A stretch of 64,000 bases of DNA from Delphinapterus leucas (taxonomy: Eukaryota; Chordata; Mammalia; Artiodactyla; Monodontidae), in the NCBI RefSeq assembly GCF_002288925.2, contig NW_022098045.1, positions 3,309,408-3,373,407 on the forward strand, written 5' to 3'. Of this stretch, positions 1 through 10,700 are shown in pieces (position 1 is the stretch's first letter; each line of letters begins with the position of its first letter). The notes beneath the pieces are model-generated. The model was not told the DNA's origin. It saw nothing but the letters and a program-made list of their open reading frames with translations, and made no database searches. A program made the position numbers and the translations under genes.

Positions 1-598
1 GCAATACATTTTGATTTGATTCCCTAAATAACAAAGCATTTGCCTCTGACTTGTTTGGTCTCAAAAATTAGATACATGATATTTTCTGGGGAAACAATGC
101 AATATTTAAAACTCTTAGCTTGGACAGCAGGAATTTATACTGGAAATTCCTAGAAAACTACCTATGACTGAGTGGCATATATGAATTGAAGGACAGACAA
201 ATACCCTATGTCTTAGAAATGTTCATTTCTGAGCATAAACTTTGAAACTGAATCTGAGGGTGTGCATTGTAGGCATCGGTGCCCGTGAATGCAGAGCTGT
301 CCCTTCTGCAAGATCATTTAGGTTACAACTATGTCCATAAAACTAAAATTAAACAATGATTTTCTTAAAGTATATCTCTAGAGCCAGGAAGGATAGGACT
401 AGGAAGGCTTCATCATTTTTTCTTGCTGATCCTGATGGCGTTTCTATTTTTTAACCTTACTTTCTGGCTCTCTTCCAAGTAAGTAGGTTCACATTGCTCT
501 CTCTTTGCTAGACTCAGTTTGGAGTCACATGTGCATCTGACAGTCACTGAATTTACATTTGCACAGCTCAACAAATGAAGCTATATTCATCCATCTAT
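1..598. other. unassigned AT-rich non-coding sequence
   Basis: I see no repeat family, exon or RNA gene here. It is ordinary AT-rich mammalian non-coding DNA. Confidence 0.5.
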
Positions 599-631
599 TC
601 CTTCCTCCCTTCCTTCTTTCCTTCCTTCCTT
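599..631. repeat. (TTCC)n pyrimidine microsatellite, impure
   Basis: An imperfect run of CTTC/TTCC units on the plus strand, interrupted several times. Confidence 0.85.
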
Positions 632-640
632 TATTATTTG

Positions 641-716
641 CCCATTCATTACACAAACATTTATTGAGGGATTTGTGTTTCCTAGCATTGCACTAAATGC
701 TGAGCTTATAAAGAAA
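641..716 (-). mobile_element. L2 (LINE-2) 3' end relic
   Basis: The plus strand reads 'cccattcatt', 'acatttattgaggg' and 'gcactaaatgctgagc'. This is the reverse complement of the L2 3' terminus (start-of-tail, TATTGAGYRCCTACT, GCACTGTNCTAGGYRCTG). It is strongly diverged and short. Confidence 0.6.
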
Positions 717-957
717 AATAAAACATTTTTAGAGAAATGACCTTGGGATTTTTTAATTTGTTTTTTCTTTCAAGTGTTCTGTTATTTTAGATGTGTTATT
801 CAGTTGTACTATTTGACACTTTATGTTTCATTTGGCTATATAATTCAAAGCATTATACTTCAGGTTGACTATTTTTGTGACTGCCCTAAGATTTGAATCC
901 ATAAGGTATTCAATACCTCCAAAAGATGGATTGATAATAGCTGGCTATCAATTCCTG

Positions 958-1106
958 AGCTTGGAATATATATTATCTCCTTTAATCCTCACGACACTCA
1001 GGTGAGGTCGGTACTATTATTACCCTTATTTATTATCTGTATTATCCCTATTTCACAGATGAGAAGCAGAGATTAAGGGAGGTTAATTAATCTGCTGAGA
1101 TCACAA
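958..1106 (-). mobile_element. MIR SINE relic
   Basis: Contains 'tttaatcctcacgacactcaggtgaggtc', the 'tactattatta' run and 'tttcacagatgagaagcagag' followed by a remnant of the TTAACTTGCC block. This is the reverse complement of the MIR core and tail. The tRNA-related head is missing. Confidence 0.8.
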
Positions 1107-1579
1107 AAACAAAAAAAGTTTTGGACTATAAAACTATCTTTTGGACCATATCACTAGATTCTGGAGTGGGTTCCATGACAGTCTTCAACGTATTGAGGAA
1201 ATTTATCAAAATGTTATTTTTCAACTTCAACCAGCTCAGGAAGAATAAACTGTTCTCACCTAGACTATTAGGTGTTTTAATGGAAGCAGCACAAGGAGTG
1301 TGTGGTCTATAGATCCTCAAACTCCTTGCTCATCTGTCCCAAATGCCATGCAAAAAATCTCTACCAATCAAGAGGCAAGGGAATTCTCATTTGGGTTTGC
1401 TAGACAGAATAATGTGAGGAAGGGAGGGAGGTATCTTTTGATAAGCCTTGCCTAAGGAGAAAATGAAAACAATGCTTGCCTTGAAAAAAGACTTTGAGAC
1501 AACAATTATAGCTAATTCCTATGGAAGGGAGTTCACTTAAATATTGTATAAGACAATATTCAGGGTAGAACTCTGGTAA
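1107..1579. other. unassigned non-coding sequence
   Basis: Short overlapping frames on both strands have no recognisable domain. No repeat family was recognised. A small purine-rich patch lies near 1417-1430. Confidence 0.45.
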
Positions 1580-1812
1580 AAATACAGAATCTAGAATTAG
1601 AAAACCCTGCTTTCCAATCCTGGCTTTGTCACTTATTAGCCATGTCAACTTAAAATTGCCCACCCTCTGTAAGCTAATATCCGTATCCTATCAATATAAT
1701 GGAACATAATAAATAAGCACCTAATAGGTTGTTGTGAAGATTAAGTACAATATTAAGTTTAAAACTCCCAGAACAGGGCACAACACAGAGTAAAGCCTCC
1801 GCAGTGCTATTT
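1580..1812 (+). mobile_element. MIR SINE relic, nearly full length
   Basis: Reads in MIR order: 'aatcctggctttgtcacttattagcc', a diverged 'aacttaaaattgcccaccctctgt', 'taggttgttgtgaagattaag', then 'cccagaacagggcacaacacagagta'. The core and 3' half are both present. Confidence 0.85.
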
Positions 1813-1904
1813 CCATTGCTACTGCTGTGGTTAGTGTTGTTGAGCATGGGTCTGCATTTTATTACCTGTCTCCCCAGAAAGGATTGTAACGCAATATCAG
1901 ACCC

Positions 1905-2245
1905 TGGGTGAGTGGTCCCCAGCTCCTTTGTCTTGTTAGCCTCATCTTCTTCTCACTGTGCTGCAGCCAACTGGCCTTCTTACAGCTCTTCAAAGGTACC
2001 AGAGTCTCCCCATCCTTAATTACCTCCCATAGGCCTATCACTTCCCATTCTCCATGTCCTGTCCAGGCCTCACTGATTTTTGAAGCCTCAGCTGAAATGT
2101 CACTTTCTCAGAGACGTCTTCCCTAATCACGGCTCTCCAGGCTCTCTTAGGTATCCCTGTTACACCCCCTTTGTGCCTTCTATTATGGAAGGCACCTCAG
2201 CCTCCTTCAATGTGTGAGCCAATTCTTCAAAATAAATTTCCTTTT
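1905..2245 (+). mobile_element. L2 3' region relic
   Basis: Contains the L2 blocks 'gcagccaactggccttctt', 'ccaggcctcactg', 'agcctcagctgaaatgtcac', 'tcagagacgtcttccctaatcac' and 'gtgccttctattatggaaggc'. These are in the same order as the L2 3' end, which identifies the family. No intact frame survives. Confidence 0.75.
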
Positions 2246-2301
2246 GTATAATATACATCTATTTATTATATAGGAGATTATTTATATATCATATTATATA
2301 T

Positions 2302-2465
2302 ACAAGGAAACCTTGTTTTACGGCAGTTTGCGCTATTGTGCTTCTCAGATACTGTGTTTTTTACAAATTCAAGTTTTGTGGCAACCCTGCATCAAACAAG
2401 TCTATCAGCGCCATTTTTCCAACAACATTTGCTCATTTCATGTCTCTGTGTCACATTTCTTTCAT
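2302..2465 (+). mobile_element. Tigger-type (TcMar) DNA transposon terminal fragment
   Basis: Contains 'ttttttacaaattcaagttttgtggcaaccctgc', 'caagtctatcagcgccattt' and 'ttccaacaacatttgctca', which match the 5' end region of mammalian Tigger1/Tigger2 elements. The preceding 'cttgttttacggc...gcgctattgtgcttc' resembles the degraded terminal inverted repeat. No transposase frame or second terminus was found nearby, so this is one isolated end. Confidence 0.8.
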
Positions 2466-3461
2466 GTTACTAGGAATGAATATTTGTGTTCTTGTTCAGC
2501 ATACAATTAACTAAACCACTGTATATTTTGTTCTCTGAATTTATAGTTTCTGTACCTATCAATGGTCATTTCCTGTGTAATTCCAATGGTACATTTTGGT
2601 ATCTGATACAAATTTACAATTGATGTAAATTGAGGCATCTTAAAAAGCAACTGGAAAATTTCTATGGAATTTCCTTTGTCAGTTACTCTTACACCCACAT
2701 GAAGAACATTCAGCTGATGACTATACAAACCAGATGAAGTGTTTGTGGATTGTTCATCATTTGTGGTTTAAGAGAAATACAGATGCAACATCTCATGTGT
2801 TTAGGCAAGAAAATGCATTAGACATTTTCCAGCTACATTGTTTACCTGGCCTTCAAGAGAAGTGGACTGAAATTAACTGGAAAGCCATGATGTTGATAAA
2901 CACTTCATGAAAGGACACAAACATGAAATTAGATGACTTCAGGAGAATAATCATTTATCTACTTTGATGCAACGTTTTAGAGTAGTATCGTCAAGTCAAA
3001 ACATAATGAGAGCTACATACATAACTTTGAATTTAAATTTTAGAGTCAGGAGTGTGGCGTTGCAAGAGGGCTGGAAGGTATGCCCGCAGGCAGCTTCCCT
3101 AGCAGAGCACGTTTAGTTTTGAGGGAAAAGCCAGTACCTTGTGGTACTGGGAGCTTCCTATCACATCACGTCAGGAGGAACGTCGTGTGTACTTAGGTCG
3201 TTGGGAAACGGACTGAGTCTGCATACTTTTTTCTCAGCTGTTAGCCTTAGCATATTCAGAATCATTTAGTCCACCATTGTCTCCAGAAATAATTACAGGC
3301 ATGAGTGTCACCTCTCTGGGGGAATAACAGCACCTGTGTTGGCTGGAGTCTCTCTCTTGGCCACCTCCTCATCTATCACCACGTCACATCTCCTCTAGTC
3401 CATTTGGAGATGAATCCCACAGACTCTGCCTTGGAGTTCTTCAGAGACAAAAGAGTGGAGA
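2466..3461. other. unassigned non-coding sequence, possibly ancient repeat
   Basis: Lies between the Tigger end and the LINE-1 5' fragment. The 3050-3450 part is less AT-rich than its surroundings. I could not assign it to a repeat family or a gene, and no open frame of note is present. Confidence 0.4.
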
Positions 3462-4105
3462 CACCGTGTGGATGAAAGGCTCTTGGTGCTGCAGCCAGGA
3501 GTCAGTAGTGTGTTTCTGAGGTGGGAGAGCCAACTTCAGGACACTGGTCCACAAGAGACCTCCCAGCTCCACGTAATATCAAACGGCGAAAATCTCCCAG
3601 AGATCTCCATCTCAACACCAACACCCAGATTCACTCAACAACCAGCAAGCTACCATGCTGGACACCCTATGCCGAACGACTAGCAAGACAGGAACACAAC
3701 CCCACCCATTAGCAGAGAGGCTGCCTAAAATCCTAATAAGGCCACAGACACCCCAAAACACACCACCAGACGTGGACCTGCCCAGCAGAAAGACAAGATC
3801 CAGCATCATCCACAAGAACACAGGCACTAGTCCCCTCCACCAGGAAGCCTACACAACCCACTGAACAAACCTTAGCCACTGGGGACAGACACCAAAAACA
3901 ACAGGAACTACGAACCTGCAACCTGCAAAAAGGAGACCCCAAACACAGTAAGATAAGCAAAATGAGAAGACAGAAAAACACACAGCAGGTGAAGGAGAAA
4001 GATAAAAACCCACCAGACCTAACAAATGAAGAGGAAATAGGCAGTCTACCTGAAAAAGAATTCAGAATAATGATAGTAAAGATGATCCAAAACCTCAACA
4101 ACGCA
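3462..4105 (+). mobile_element. LINE-1 internal 5'UTR plus ORF1 start, orphan fragment
   Basis: From 'ccgtgtggatgaaaggctct' this follows the distal 5'UTR of young cetacean LINE-1, through 'agacctcccagctccacgta' and 'ccttagccactggggacaga', into the ORF1 ATG at 3962. Homology stops near 4100. Neither the true 5' start (compare 33820) nor any ORF2, 3'UTR or poly-A tail is adjacent, so both ends are lost. Ordinary 5'-truncated insertions keep the 3' end, so this is an atypical fragment. Confidence 0.85.
3962..4105 (+). pseudogene. LINE-1 ORF1 N-terminal remnant
   Basis: ORF1 encodes the RNA-binding nucleic-acid chaperone of the LINE-1 ribonucleoprotein. The frame opens at ATG 3962 and contains 'LTNEEEIGSLPEKEFRIMIV', the conserved N-terminal stretch of cetartiodactyl LINE-1 ORF1p, at about residues 20-40. 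LINE-1 homology ends about 45 codons in. The open frame continues to a stop at 4157-4159 in unrelated sequence. The coiled coil, RRM and C-terminal domain are all missing, so it cannot be functional. Confidence 0.8.
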
Positions 4106-5947
4106 TCCATTAGGAAAAGTAATTCAACAGTTTTAAGGAGATACTCTATGTTAGAATAATGATTGTTCAACATTTGTTAGAAATACAAGTGTTTTAATAA
4201 TTAAGGTAGGTAGTATACATGGGTGGGGGAGATTGTGTGGAAAGTAGTACCTGGCAATACCAAGGGCCCTAGAAGATGCTCAGGAATCAGAGATAGTTAA
4301 CTTTAAAACAGCATAGTTAGAGAAAAAAAGGGAATTGGGGCATCATTTTTGAAACCAATCCTGACAATGTATTCAGAAGTATAAGAAGGCCCTTAAGCTC
4401 TGCTAGTAATCATTTCAGATGAGTTTTACCAACAGCAGTAATAATAGTGAAGTTTAGGAAGGGACCATGAGGACCCACATGAATGGACTGAATATAGTCC
4501 TGCCCATACTGTTAAGTTCTCATAGTTGTTTCAAAGTCTGTGTAGAGTCTAAAGATAGAATACACCAGGAAATGTGGTTGTCACTGAACATCCTTATAGC
4601 ACTTACTTCTATTAAAATAAAAAGAAGGGGTTTTGGTAGAACAAGATCTGGATATGTTGTATCCATATCCTCAACCATCACCTTCTAACTTGTCCCAAGT
4701 AATGTACAAATAGGACTTTTCACAACACCAATATTTCATCTCAACACAACTAAGCACCTATGAGGCATAAACCACAGGTCTTTTTTCTTATGATATATTT
4801 GCATTAGGAGTATGGCTACTGTATAATATGAAATTATCATAGCTTTTACCTAGTGAACCATTGTTAAACTATTATAAACTATGACTATGAATACATAGCT
4901 ACAATTTTTAAAATTCTTCTTATTTATTTTTAAATGTAAAAAAGGATATTCACCAAATTATACATACACAGTGACTATATATGGACAAGGATTTGAATGA
5001 AATATAAAGAAAAATAGTTTAGTTTGTAACAGAATTATGGGTGAACATTTTAGATTTAAAAATATTTTAGTTCCTACCATCATTACAAATTATGATAAGA
5101 ATAAACAAAGAAAACCAAACAACATCTTGTTCAAGGAATTCTATTTAATTATAGTTAAACCTGAAGAGCAAATTCATTAAGTTTAGAATTTGGCTGGATG
5201 AATAAAAGTTCACAAAGCAAGATCTTGGATTTATATAAATGGGGAAGTATTTTAAAGCACAGGAGCAGATAAATGACATTAGCACTCATGTCATTATAGT
5301 GATCAAGGCAAAATACCCTTATGTAGCTTTTTGGAACGGAACCTTATCCATCTAGCTACTAATTCTATCTCAAAGAGAAAATCCAAGGTGAAGGTGAACC
5401 AAAGACTTGAATCCTTCTGTGCACAGCAAGCACATTACTTACGTTCACCAAAGAGACATAGATCCAGGCTCTCATTTTACCATTTACACTTTACTGCTCT
5501 CCACCAATTGTTCTATATAAGAAGATTTAAAAAACAAACTTGTTTTCTTGATATCCAAGCAGCGGAAAGAGGTTAAAAACCCCTGATCATGGGCATGATT
5601 GTTTGATCTTTGAAAATTGCATCAAATATCCCTTTGAGAGTCTTTCAAGGTAGCAGAGTGCTAGCTGAAGAAGTACACTGTAACATAATCTTCTCAATGT
5701 CTCTTATTTCAGAGAGCAAGAAAGACATTTCTTATGACAATACTTTTTCTAATCCTATTCCTATAAATTTGCAAAGAGAAGCCTTATTATTCATGAAACA
5801 GAATATCTAGAATCATCTTCAGCCTCTCCCACACACTACCATCATTTTCTGGCAAAAGACAAACCCATCTTAGCCTTAACCTCAACATTACACAGCATCA
5901 TCTCTAGGGGGTCACACTATCTGTAATCATAAACATTTGTGCCAATC
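4106..5947. other. unassigned non-coding sequence
   Basis: AT-rich, with several short frames (for example 5331-5576 and 5610-5810). The frames have no recognisable domain and lack splice or promoter context. No transposon family was recognised. Confidence 0.45.
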
Positions 5948-6202
5948 AAAAATTGTTTCCCGAGGGCTTCCCTGGTGGCGCAGCGGTTGAGAGTCCGCCT
6001 GCCGATGCAGGGGACACGGGTTCGTGCCCCGAGCCGGGAGGATGCCACATGCCGCGGAGAGGCTGGGCCCGTGAGCCATGGCCGCTGGGGCTGTGCGTCT
6101 GGAGCCTGTGCTCCGCAACGGGAGAGGCCACAACAGTGCGAGGCCCGCGTACCGCAAAAAAAAAATAAATAAATAAAATTAAAAAAAAAATTGTTTCCCG
6201 AG
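5948..6202 (+). mobile_element. CHR-type tRNA-derived SINE with flanking TSDs
   Basis: The element body is 5965-6185. It starts GGCTTCCCTGGTGGCGCAG, includes the box B-like 'gggttcgtgcccc', and ends '...cccgcgtaccgc' followed by an A-rich tail of AAAT units. The same 17-base direct repeat, aaaaattgtttcccgag, flanks it at 5948-5964 and 6186-6202. This is the hallmark of LINE-1-mobilised insertion. Identical TSDs and many surviving CpG sites indicate a young copy. The open frames crossing it are chance frames in a CpG-rich SINE. Confidence 0.95.
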
Positions 6203-7125
6203 GCCTTAAATGTAGTGTAGTAAAGTGTGAAAAGATGCCTTTGTAAAGAAACCATTCTCTGGAATCTGTTTATATTAATGTAGATTACTTGGAAACACAT
6301 GATGAATGAAATAATATTGCAAATTCCCTGTTAATATTTCTGATGTCCTATGTGTACAGCCCTAGTTTATGCTCACAACTGCTTATTAAAGAATGTGAAA
6401 AGCAGTGTGAATAATATAAATCAGGCCTTCTAAACCCAAGTAGCTAACAATTCCAACTCTGGCACTCTTTCCATAATAATTAATTTGGCTTGTGCTACTG
6501 GTGATATTGGTAACTCAGATATGTAGAATAGCTGTGTTACATTGCTACAGAGTTAATCTGGTTAACACATTAATAGTAAAACTTTAAAAGATAAGATTCA
6601 GCGCTTTTTGATGGATTCAGTCAATGTACATGGGCAGTACCTTCTAAATATGTTCTAAGATGGATTAGACCAAATATCACAACCATAATATTTTTACCTA
6701 TGAAGTTTCATTAGAATCTATTGTGAAATTCCATGGGATAAACTGTGGATGGAGTTATGAACTACAAGCCTTTGTCTTGGTTGCTTAGCTCAGCTGGTTA
6801 GGACACAGCACAGAGGAGGGTAAGAATGTGGTAATGATTACAGGAAGGATTTTATCTACATAAAATAATGACACTAGGCTTTTGGAATACTTTAGCAATT
6901 AAAGGTAATGTGGATATGTAAGTCTGGGGATTAATTTCAAATCAAGCAAAGCTATACCATGAAACCTTAAAACAAAAGATGTGACAATATTATGTTCTCC
7001 CTACCACCCTTCAAATATTTCCCCCATAAGACTCCCCCATTCATTGGGGAGGGAGCAATACTTATCAAAATATTAAATCTCCTTTGGTCCTTCCAGCTTA
7101 AACTTTTCTCAGTGGGATAATAAAA
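6203..7125. other. unassigned non-coding sequence
   Basis: AT-rich with no recognised repeat. A box A-like string near 6785-6805 is discussed under rejected items. Confidence 0.45.
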
Positions 7126-7376
7126 ATAAATTAACAATAATGATAATAATAATACCAGTTTATATCCATTAAGTACTTACTATATGGCAGCATTACAGCA
7201 AGAGTTTTAGCTATTCTCTCTCACTTGAATCTAACCAAACTTTCTCGAGGTAGGTACTATCGTCAGCCCATGTTCAGATGAAGAGACTGAGACCCCAGAG
7301 AGGTTAAATAACTTGCTGGGATCACTTAATAAGTGAGAACATAAAGGTTCAAACCCTTTCTGACTCACTTAAACAA
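7126..7376 (-). mobile_element. MIR SINE relic with AAT-rich start
   Basis: After an AATAATAATGATAAT run come 'cattaagtacttactatatgg', 'gaggtaggtactatcgtcagccc', 'cagatgaagagactgagacc' and 'gaggttaaataacttgctggg'. This is reverse-complement MIR in correct order, followed by the diverged 'aaaggttcaaaccctttctga' anticodon-side block. It is nearly full length. Confidence 0.85.
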
Positions 7377-8194
7377 ACTTTTTGTATTTACTAGCATTTT
7401 ATGGTGCTGAGTAAGCTCTAGAAAGAGAGGCTTTTAAAATGACATTAATTCAGGAAAACTTTATAGAGTCTCACTCTATCCCCAACTCATGTACAGTCAA
7501 TTGCTTCTCACCACTGATCATTTAAATATTTGTTTCAGATAAACTGTACTATATACTGGTGACTAACAGTGTTGATAATGACCTTTTGGTTAATGAGAGT
7601 AATGTACTGTTCTTTGAGAAGATGATGCTACTGAGATGATCCAACCACAAAAGGACCATGAGCTTTATGTTGATTTCTTAATTGTGATGCTGCAATAGCT
7701 TTGATTTCCCCTGAAACATTCACTTTATTTTAGGAGGGTATAATCTTTTCTGTTTCCATTGTTGATACAACTGCGCAAGGTTAAAGTAAATGAACTGGCC
7801 CACTTAGATTCTACCCACATCCGTCTCTTCCTCTGAACCATGTTTTGACCAACTGAACTGAGCAAAGCAAACCAAAGAATTCTAGTTAATAATCCCACCC
7901 ACTGGCACACTCAGCCTGGGACTTTTGCGAGAGAGTTTCTAGTAAAATTTCAGAGATACAATATTATAGTTATAAAACTTAACATTGTTTCAGTCCGTCC
8001 TAGGATTTAGAGTTTACTGTCAATGTGCATTCTCTGTATCTATCAAATACTAATCAATTTATTTTAGAGTCTTATGACGAATAATGAATCAGCAGTAATC
8101 CATTTCAGCCACTGAAGTTATCTCAAATACCAAATGGTGATGTTACCAATAGCAAAAGGCAAATTTCTTCCTTGGAAAAGGTATTGGAATTGAA
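7377..8194. other. unassigned non-coding sequence
   Basis: Nothing recognisable beyond short chance frames, the longest being 7725-7910 on the minus strand. Confidence 0.45.
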
Positions 8195-8400
8195 GTTGAG
8201 TTGACCACACAAATCTAGAGGGTGTCATTTTGCCTTTTACTAGCTGTGTTATTTTGAGAACATAAGACAGATGCCTCTGTAACTCTTCAACTATGAAATG
8301 GGTGTGATAACTACCTCTTAGGATAATAATAAGGAACAGATGGATAAAAAACAGAGAAGTGCATTAAGCATTGTGAATAATTAAAGGAGATTATTATAAT
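8195..8400 (+). mobile_element. MIR SINE relic
   Basis: 'ttactagctgtgttattttgag', 'ctcttcaactatgaaatggg', 'ataactacctcttagga' and 'gtgcattaagcattgtg' match the MIR core through the 3' region on the plus strand. Confidence 0.75.
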
Positions 8401-9365
8401 ATTGACTTAGTCTAATAGATATTTAATTATACTGCAGCTCTGGGGTCTTTGATGAGTTTTGGGGTCTTTGAAAAATAGACCAAGAACGGCACCTGAGAGT
8501 CAATGATGATTTCTTATCGGTAGGAATTCCAAACACGTGTATTTCAAATCCTTTAAATCAGAGTTCTTTTAGCTCAACATTATTTACAGATTTTTAAAAA
8601 AAATCCCCAAGATAGGCCAATAATTTGGTGATGGTATTTGTGTATACAAACAATGAATACTCCTGTTCAATAAATTCTACTTTCCACGGAATGACATAGG
8701 TGGAAAATGTTGAAATTTTTATATTTTAATCTGTTAAGTCTGATCCAGCACTTCAAATTTCCTATATTAAATTTCTATAATTATTTGACTTTATTTTTGG
8801 ATAGATTTTGGAACTGCTGGTAGTGGTTGAGAATATAGTGATGTGTGAGAAAAATATACAGAAAGTAATATGCTTAACTAGAGGTAAATTTTTTACTTTA
8901 TTGGTCTATTTTCTAATTCAATTTTTCCAAAATTGCACCTTTAGAAATATCTTTATTTGAAGTGGTTAACTAAATTAACCAAAAGGATTTTGGTGTGATT
9001 TAAGGGCAGATATCTAGATAATAAAGGTCGAGATTTTTCTAGAAAAGAGTTTCAAAGAAAGCTGTGTTATCTTTAAGCATAGCCTCTATTCAGGCCCACT
9101 TAAAACTGTGAGAGAATAACCGCCAGCTATTTACCTCGCCTTTTGATAATCCCTCAATTCTTCTTGTACTCCATTCAAATGAAATGACCTGTTCTCTACA
9201 CAATCTGGTGAATCTTTTTATCTGATGTTCCTTCTGTAAGAAGTGTCCCTCCTCACTTTTTCATCCCAGCAACCTCTTCCTTCAAATCGGTGCACCAAAG
9301 GATTCCTGTTTCTCCCAGGCAGTGTTAGATGCTCACACTTCCATACTTCTACTTTGCAAATTAAT
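8401..9365. other. unassigned non-coding sequence
   Basis: AT-rich. A small direct repeat of 'ggggtctttga' occurs at 8441-8471. No gene or repeat family was recognised. Confidence 0.45.
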
Positions 9366-9485
9366 GCATCAATCCATCCATTCGTTCACTCATCAAGCCT
9401 TTTTTGAGTACCTATTATTCAATAGGCACTGCATCAGTCACAGAGGATACAAAACAAATAATACACAGTCTCTATTATAAAATGT
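9366..9485 (-). mobile_element. L2 3' end relic
   Basis: 'atccatccattcgttcactc', 'tttttgagtacctattattc', 'aggcactgcatcagtcac' and 'ggatacaaaacaaataatac' form the reverse complement of the L2 3' terminus. Confidence 0.8.
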
Positions 9486-9689
9486 TTAAAGTGTATGCAG
9501 GGCTTTTTAACATGGGAACTTCTGAATATGAATGAGCTTTTAGGGTTCCATTTAGCTTGTTGAAATTTAATGCACAAATTTGTGTGTATGTGCATGTGTG
9601 AACTTCTTAGCAAAGGTGGTTTTTAGATGTCAGAAGATTCTAAAAAATATCAGAAGTCCCAAGAAGTTTAAGACCATTGATTTATTGGA

Positions 9690-9865
9690 AAAGACAAATA
9701 ATCAGTCAATTATAATAGAGTGTGTAATCAATGATAATATGGAGGTATGCGTAGGGCCAAATGTGTTGTATATGTGATAGAAACCAGAAAGTGGTGACAT
9801 TATCTGAGAAAGATTTGGGGAGGAGGTGCTATCTGATTGAGTCTTAAAGGATGTATAAGAAGAGT
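9690..9865 (-). mobile_element. L2 continuation, diverged
   Basis: Continues the order expected upstream of the L2 3' end on the minus strand ('gaggaggtgctatctgattgag', 'ttaaaggatg'). Probably the same insertion as 9366-9485. Family assignment is moderate only. Confidence 0.5.
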
Positions 9866-9939
9866 TAGCTCTCTCTAGTTTTCTTCACTCTCAAATTTCT
9901 GGAACTCTTCTTTATTTTCTTGTCACTCATTTATCTCTT

Positions 9940-10430
9940 AACCTACAGAAGCCTGGCTTCCAGACCCACCACCATGCTGAAACCACTCTGGTGAAGGTCA
10001 TTAATAATGCCTTTATTTCTAAAATCAATGGAAGTTTTTCTGTTCTTATCTTGTTTGACTCTATGCAACATTTGAGTCACACTCCTTTTGAAAATTTCTC
10101 CTTTTTGTCCAATGTTCCTCACTCTTGTAGCTTTCCTTTCATTTCTCTGAGTGCTATCTCTAAGAATTTCATCAATATTTTTCCTCCTCTCTCCTCCTGG
10201 CATTCCATTTCCAGATGTCTTACCTTTTTAATCTACCCTCTCTTTCTAGCTGATCTCATGTACATTCATGGCTTTAGCACTTCTATGCTGCTCTATGTCT
10301 CCATCCCAGATTTCTCTCTTAAGGTCCAGAACCATCTACCTAATTACTTACTATACATCTCCACTTCATTTCCATTCAAGGTGTTCAAAACTAAACTCAC
10401 CATCTTCTCTATGAATATATATCAATAGAA
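9940..10430 (+). pseudogene. L2 reverse transcriptase fossil
   Basis: LINE-2 ORF2 encodes the reverse transcriptase of this extinct retrotransposon. The DNA blocks 'accactctggtgaaggtcat', 'agctgatctcatgtacattc', 'catggctttagcacttctat' and 'aaactcaccatcttctc' follow L2 order. The conceptual reading 'SKINGSFSVLILFDS' at 9991-10070 parallels the RT palm segment before the first catalytic aspartate. The catalytic YxDD block is destroyed around 10290 by substitutions and a small deletion. The stretch happens to remain open to 10428, but this is chance survival: the motifs are broken and no promoter or ATG context is present. Orientation is opposite to the L2 pieces on either side. Confidence 0.7.
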
Positions 10431-10539
10431 AGGATTGTCAATAAATTAGAGAAAAAGAGAAAAATAATACATGAGAATTATACTCTAAGAAACAGTAAAT
10501 AATAGCAAGAGTACTAGAGTTGCAATGGTAGACTATATA

Positions 10540-10700
10540 GACAATATTTTGGCCTTCATAGAATTTACAGTTTACTGAGAAATAGTGACAATCCCAATAT
10601 TGTATGTAAAGTGTTATGAGAGAGAGAGTACACAGGCTACTATCAGAGCACATAAGGAGAGACCCTTAACCTAGACATGAGTAGTTAAGACGCAGGAGGT
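10540..10700 (-). mobile_element. L2 relic
   Basis: 'cttcatagaatttacagtttactg', 'gtaaagtgttatgagagagagagtaca', 'atcagagcacataagg' and 'cttaacctagacatgag' match minus-strand L2 in the region just inside the 3' end. Confidence 0.6.

Noticed and set aside
3733..4173. 146-codon minus-strand frame with hydrophobic, cysteine-rich stretches
   Set aside because: It is the antisense shadow of the LINE-1 5'UTR and ORF1 fragment.
5917..6300. 127-aa minus-strand frame and several overlapping frames
   Set aside because: They run through the CpG-rich SINE in every frame. The same artefact occurs at 55068-55368.
6785..6830. tRNA-like string 'tagctcagctggttagga' resembling a box A
   Set aside because: No box B at the proper distance and no cloverleaf arms could be paired. 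Probably chance or a tiny SINE-head remnant.
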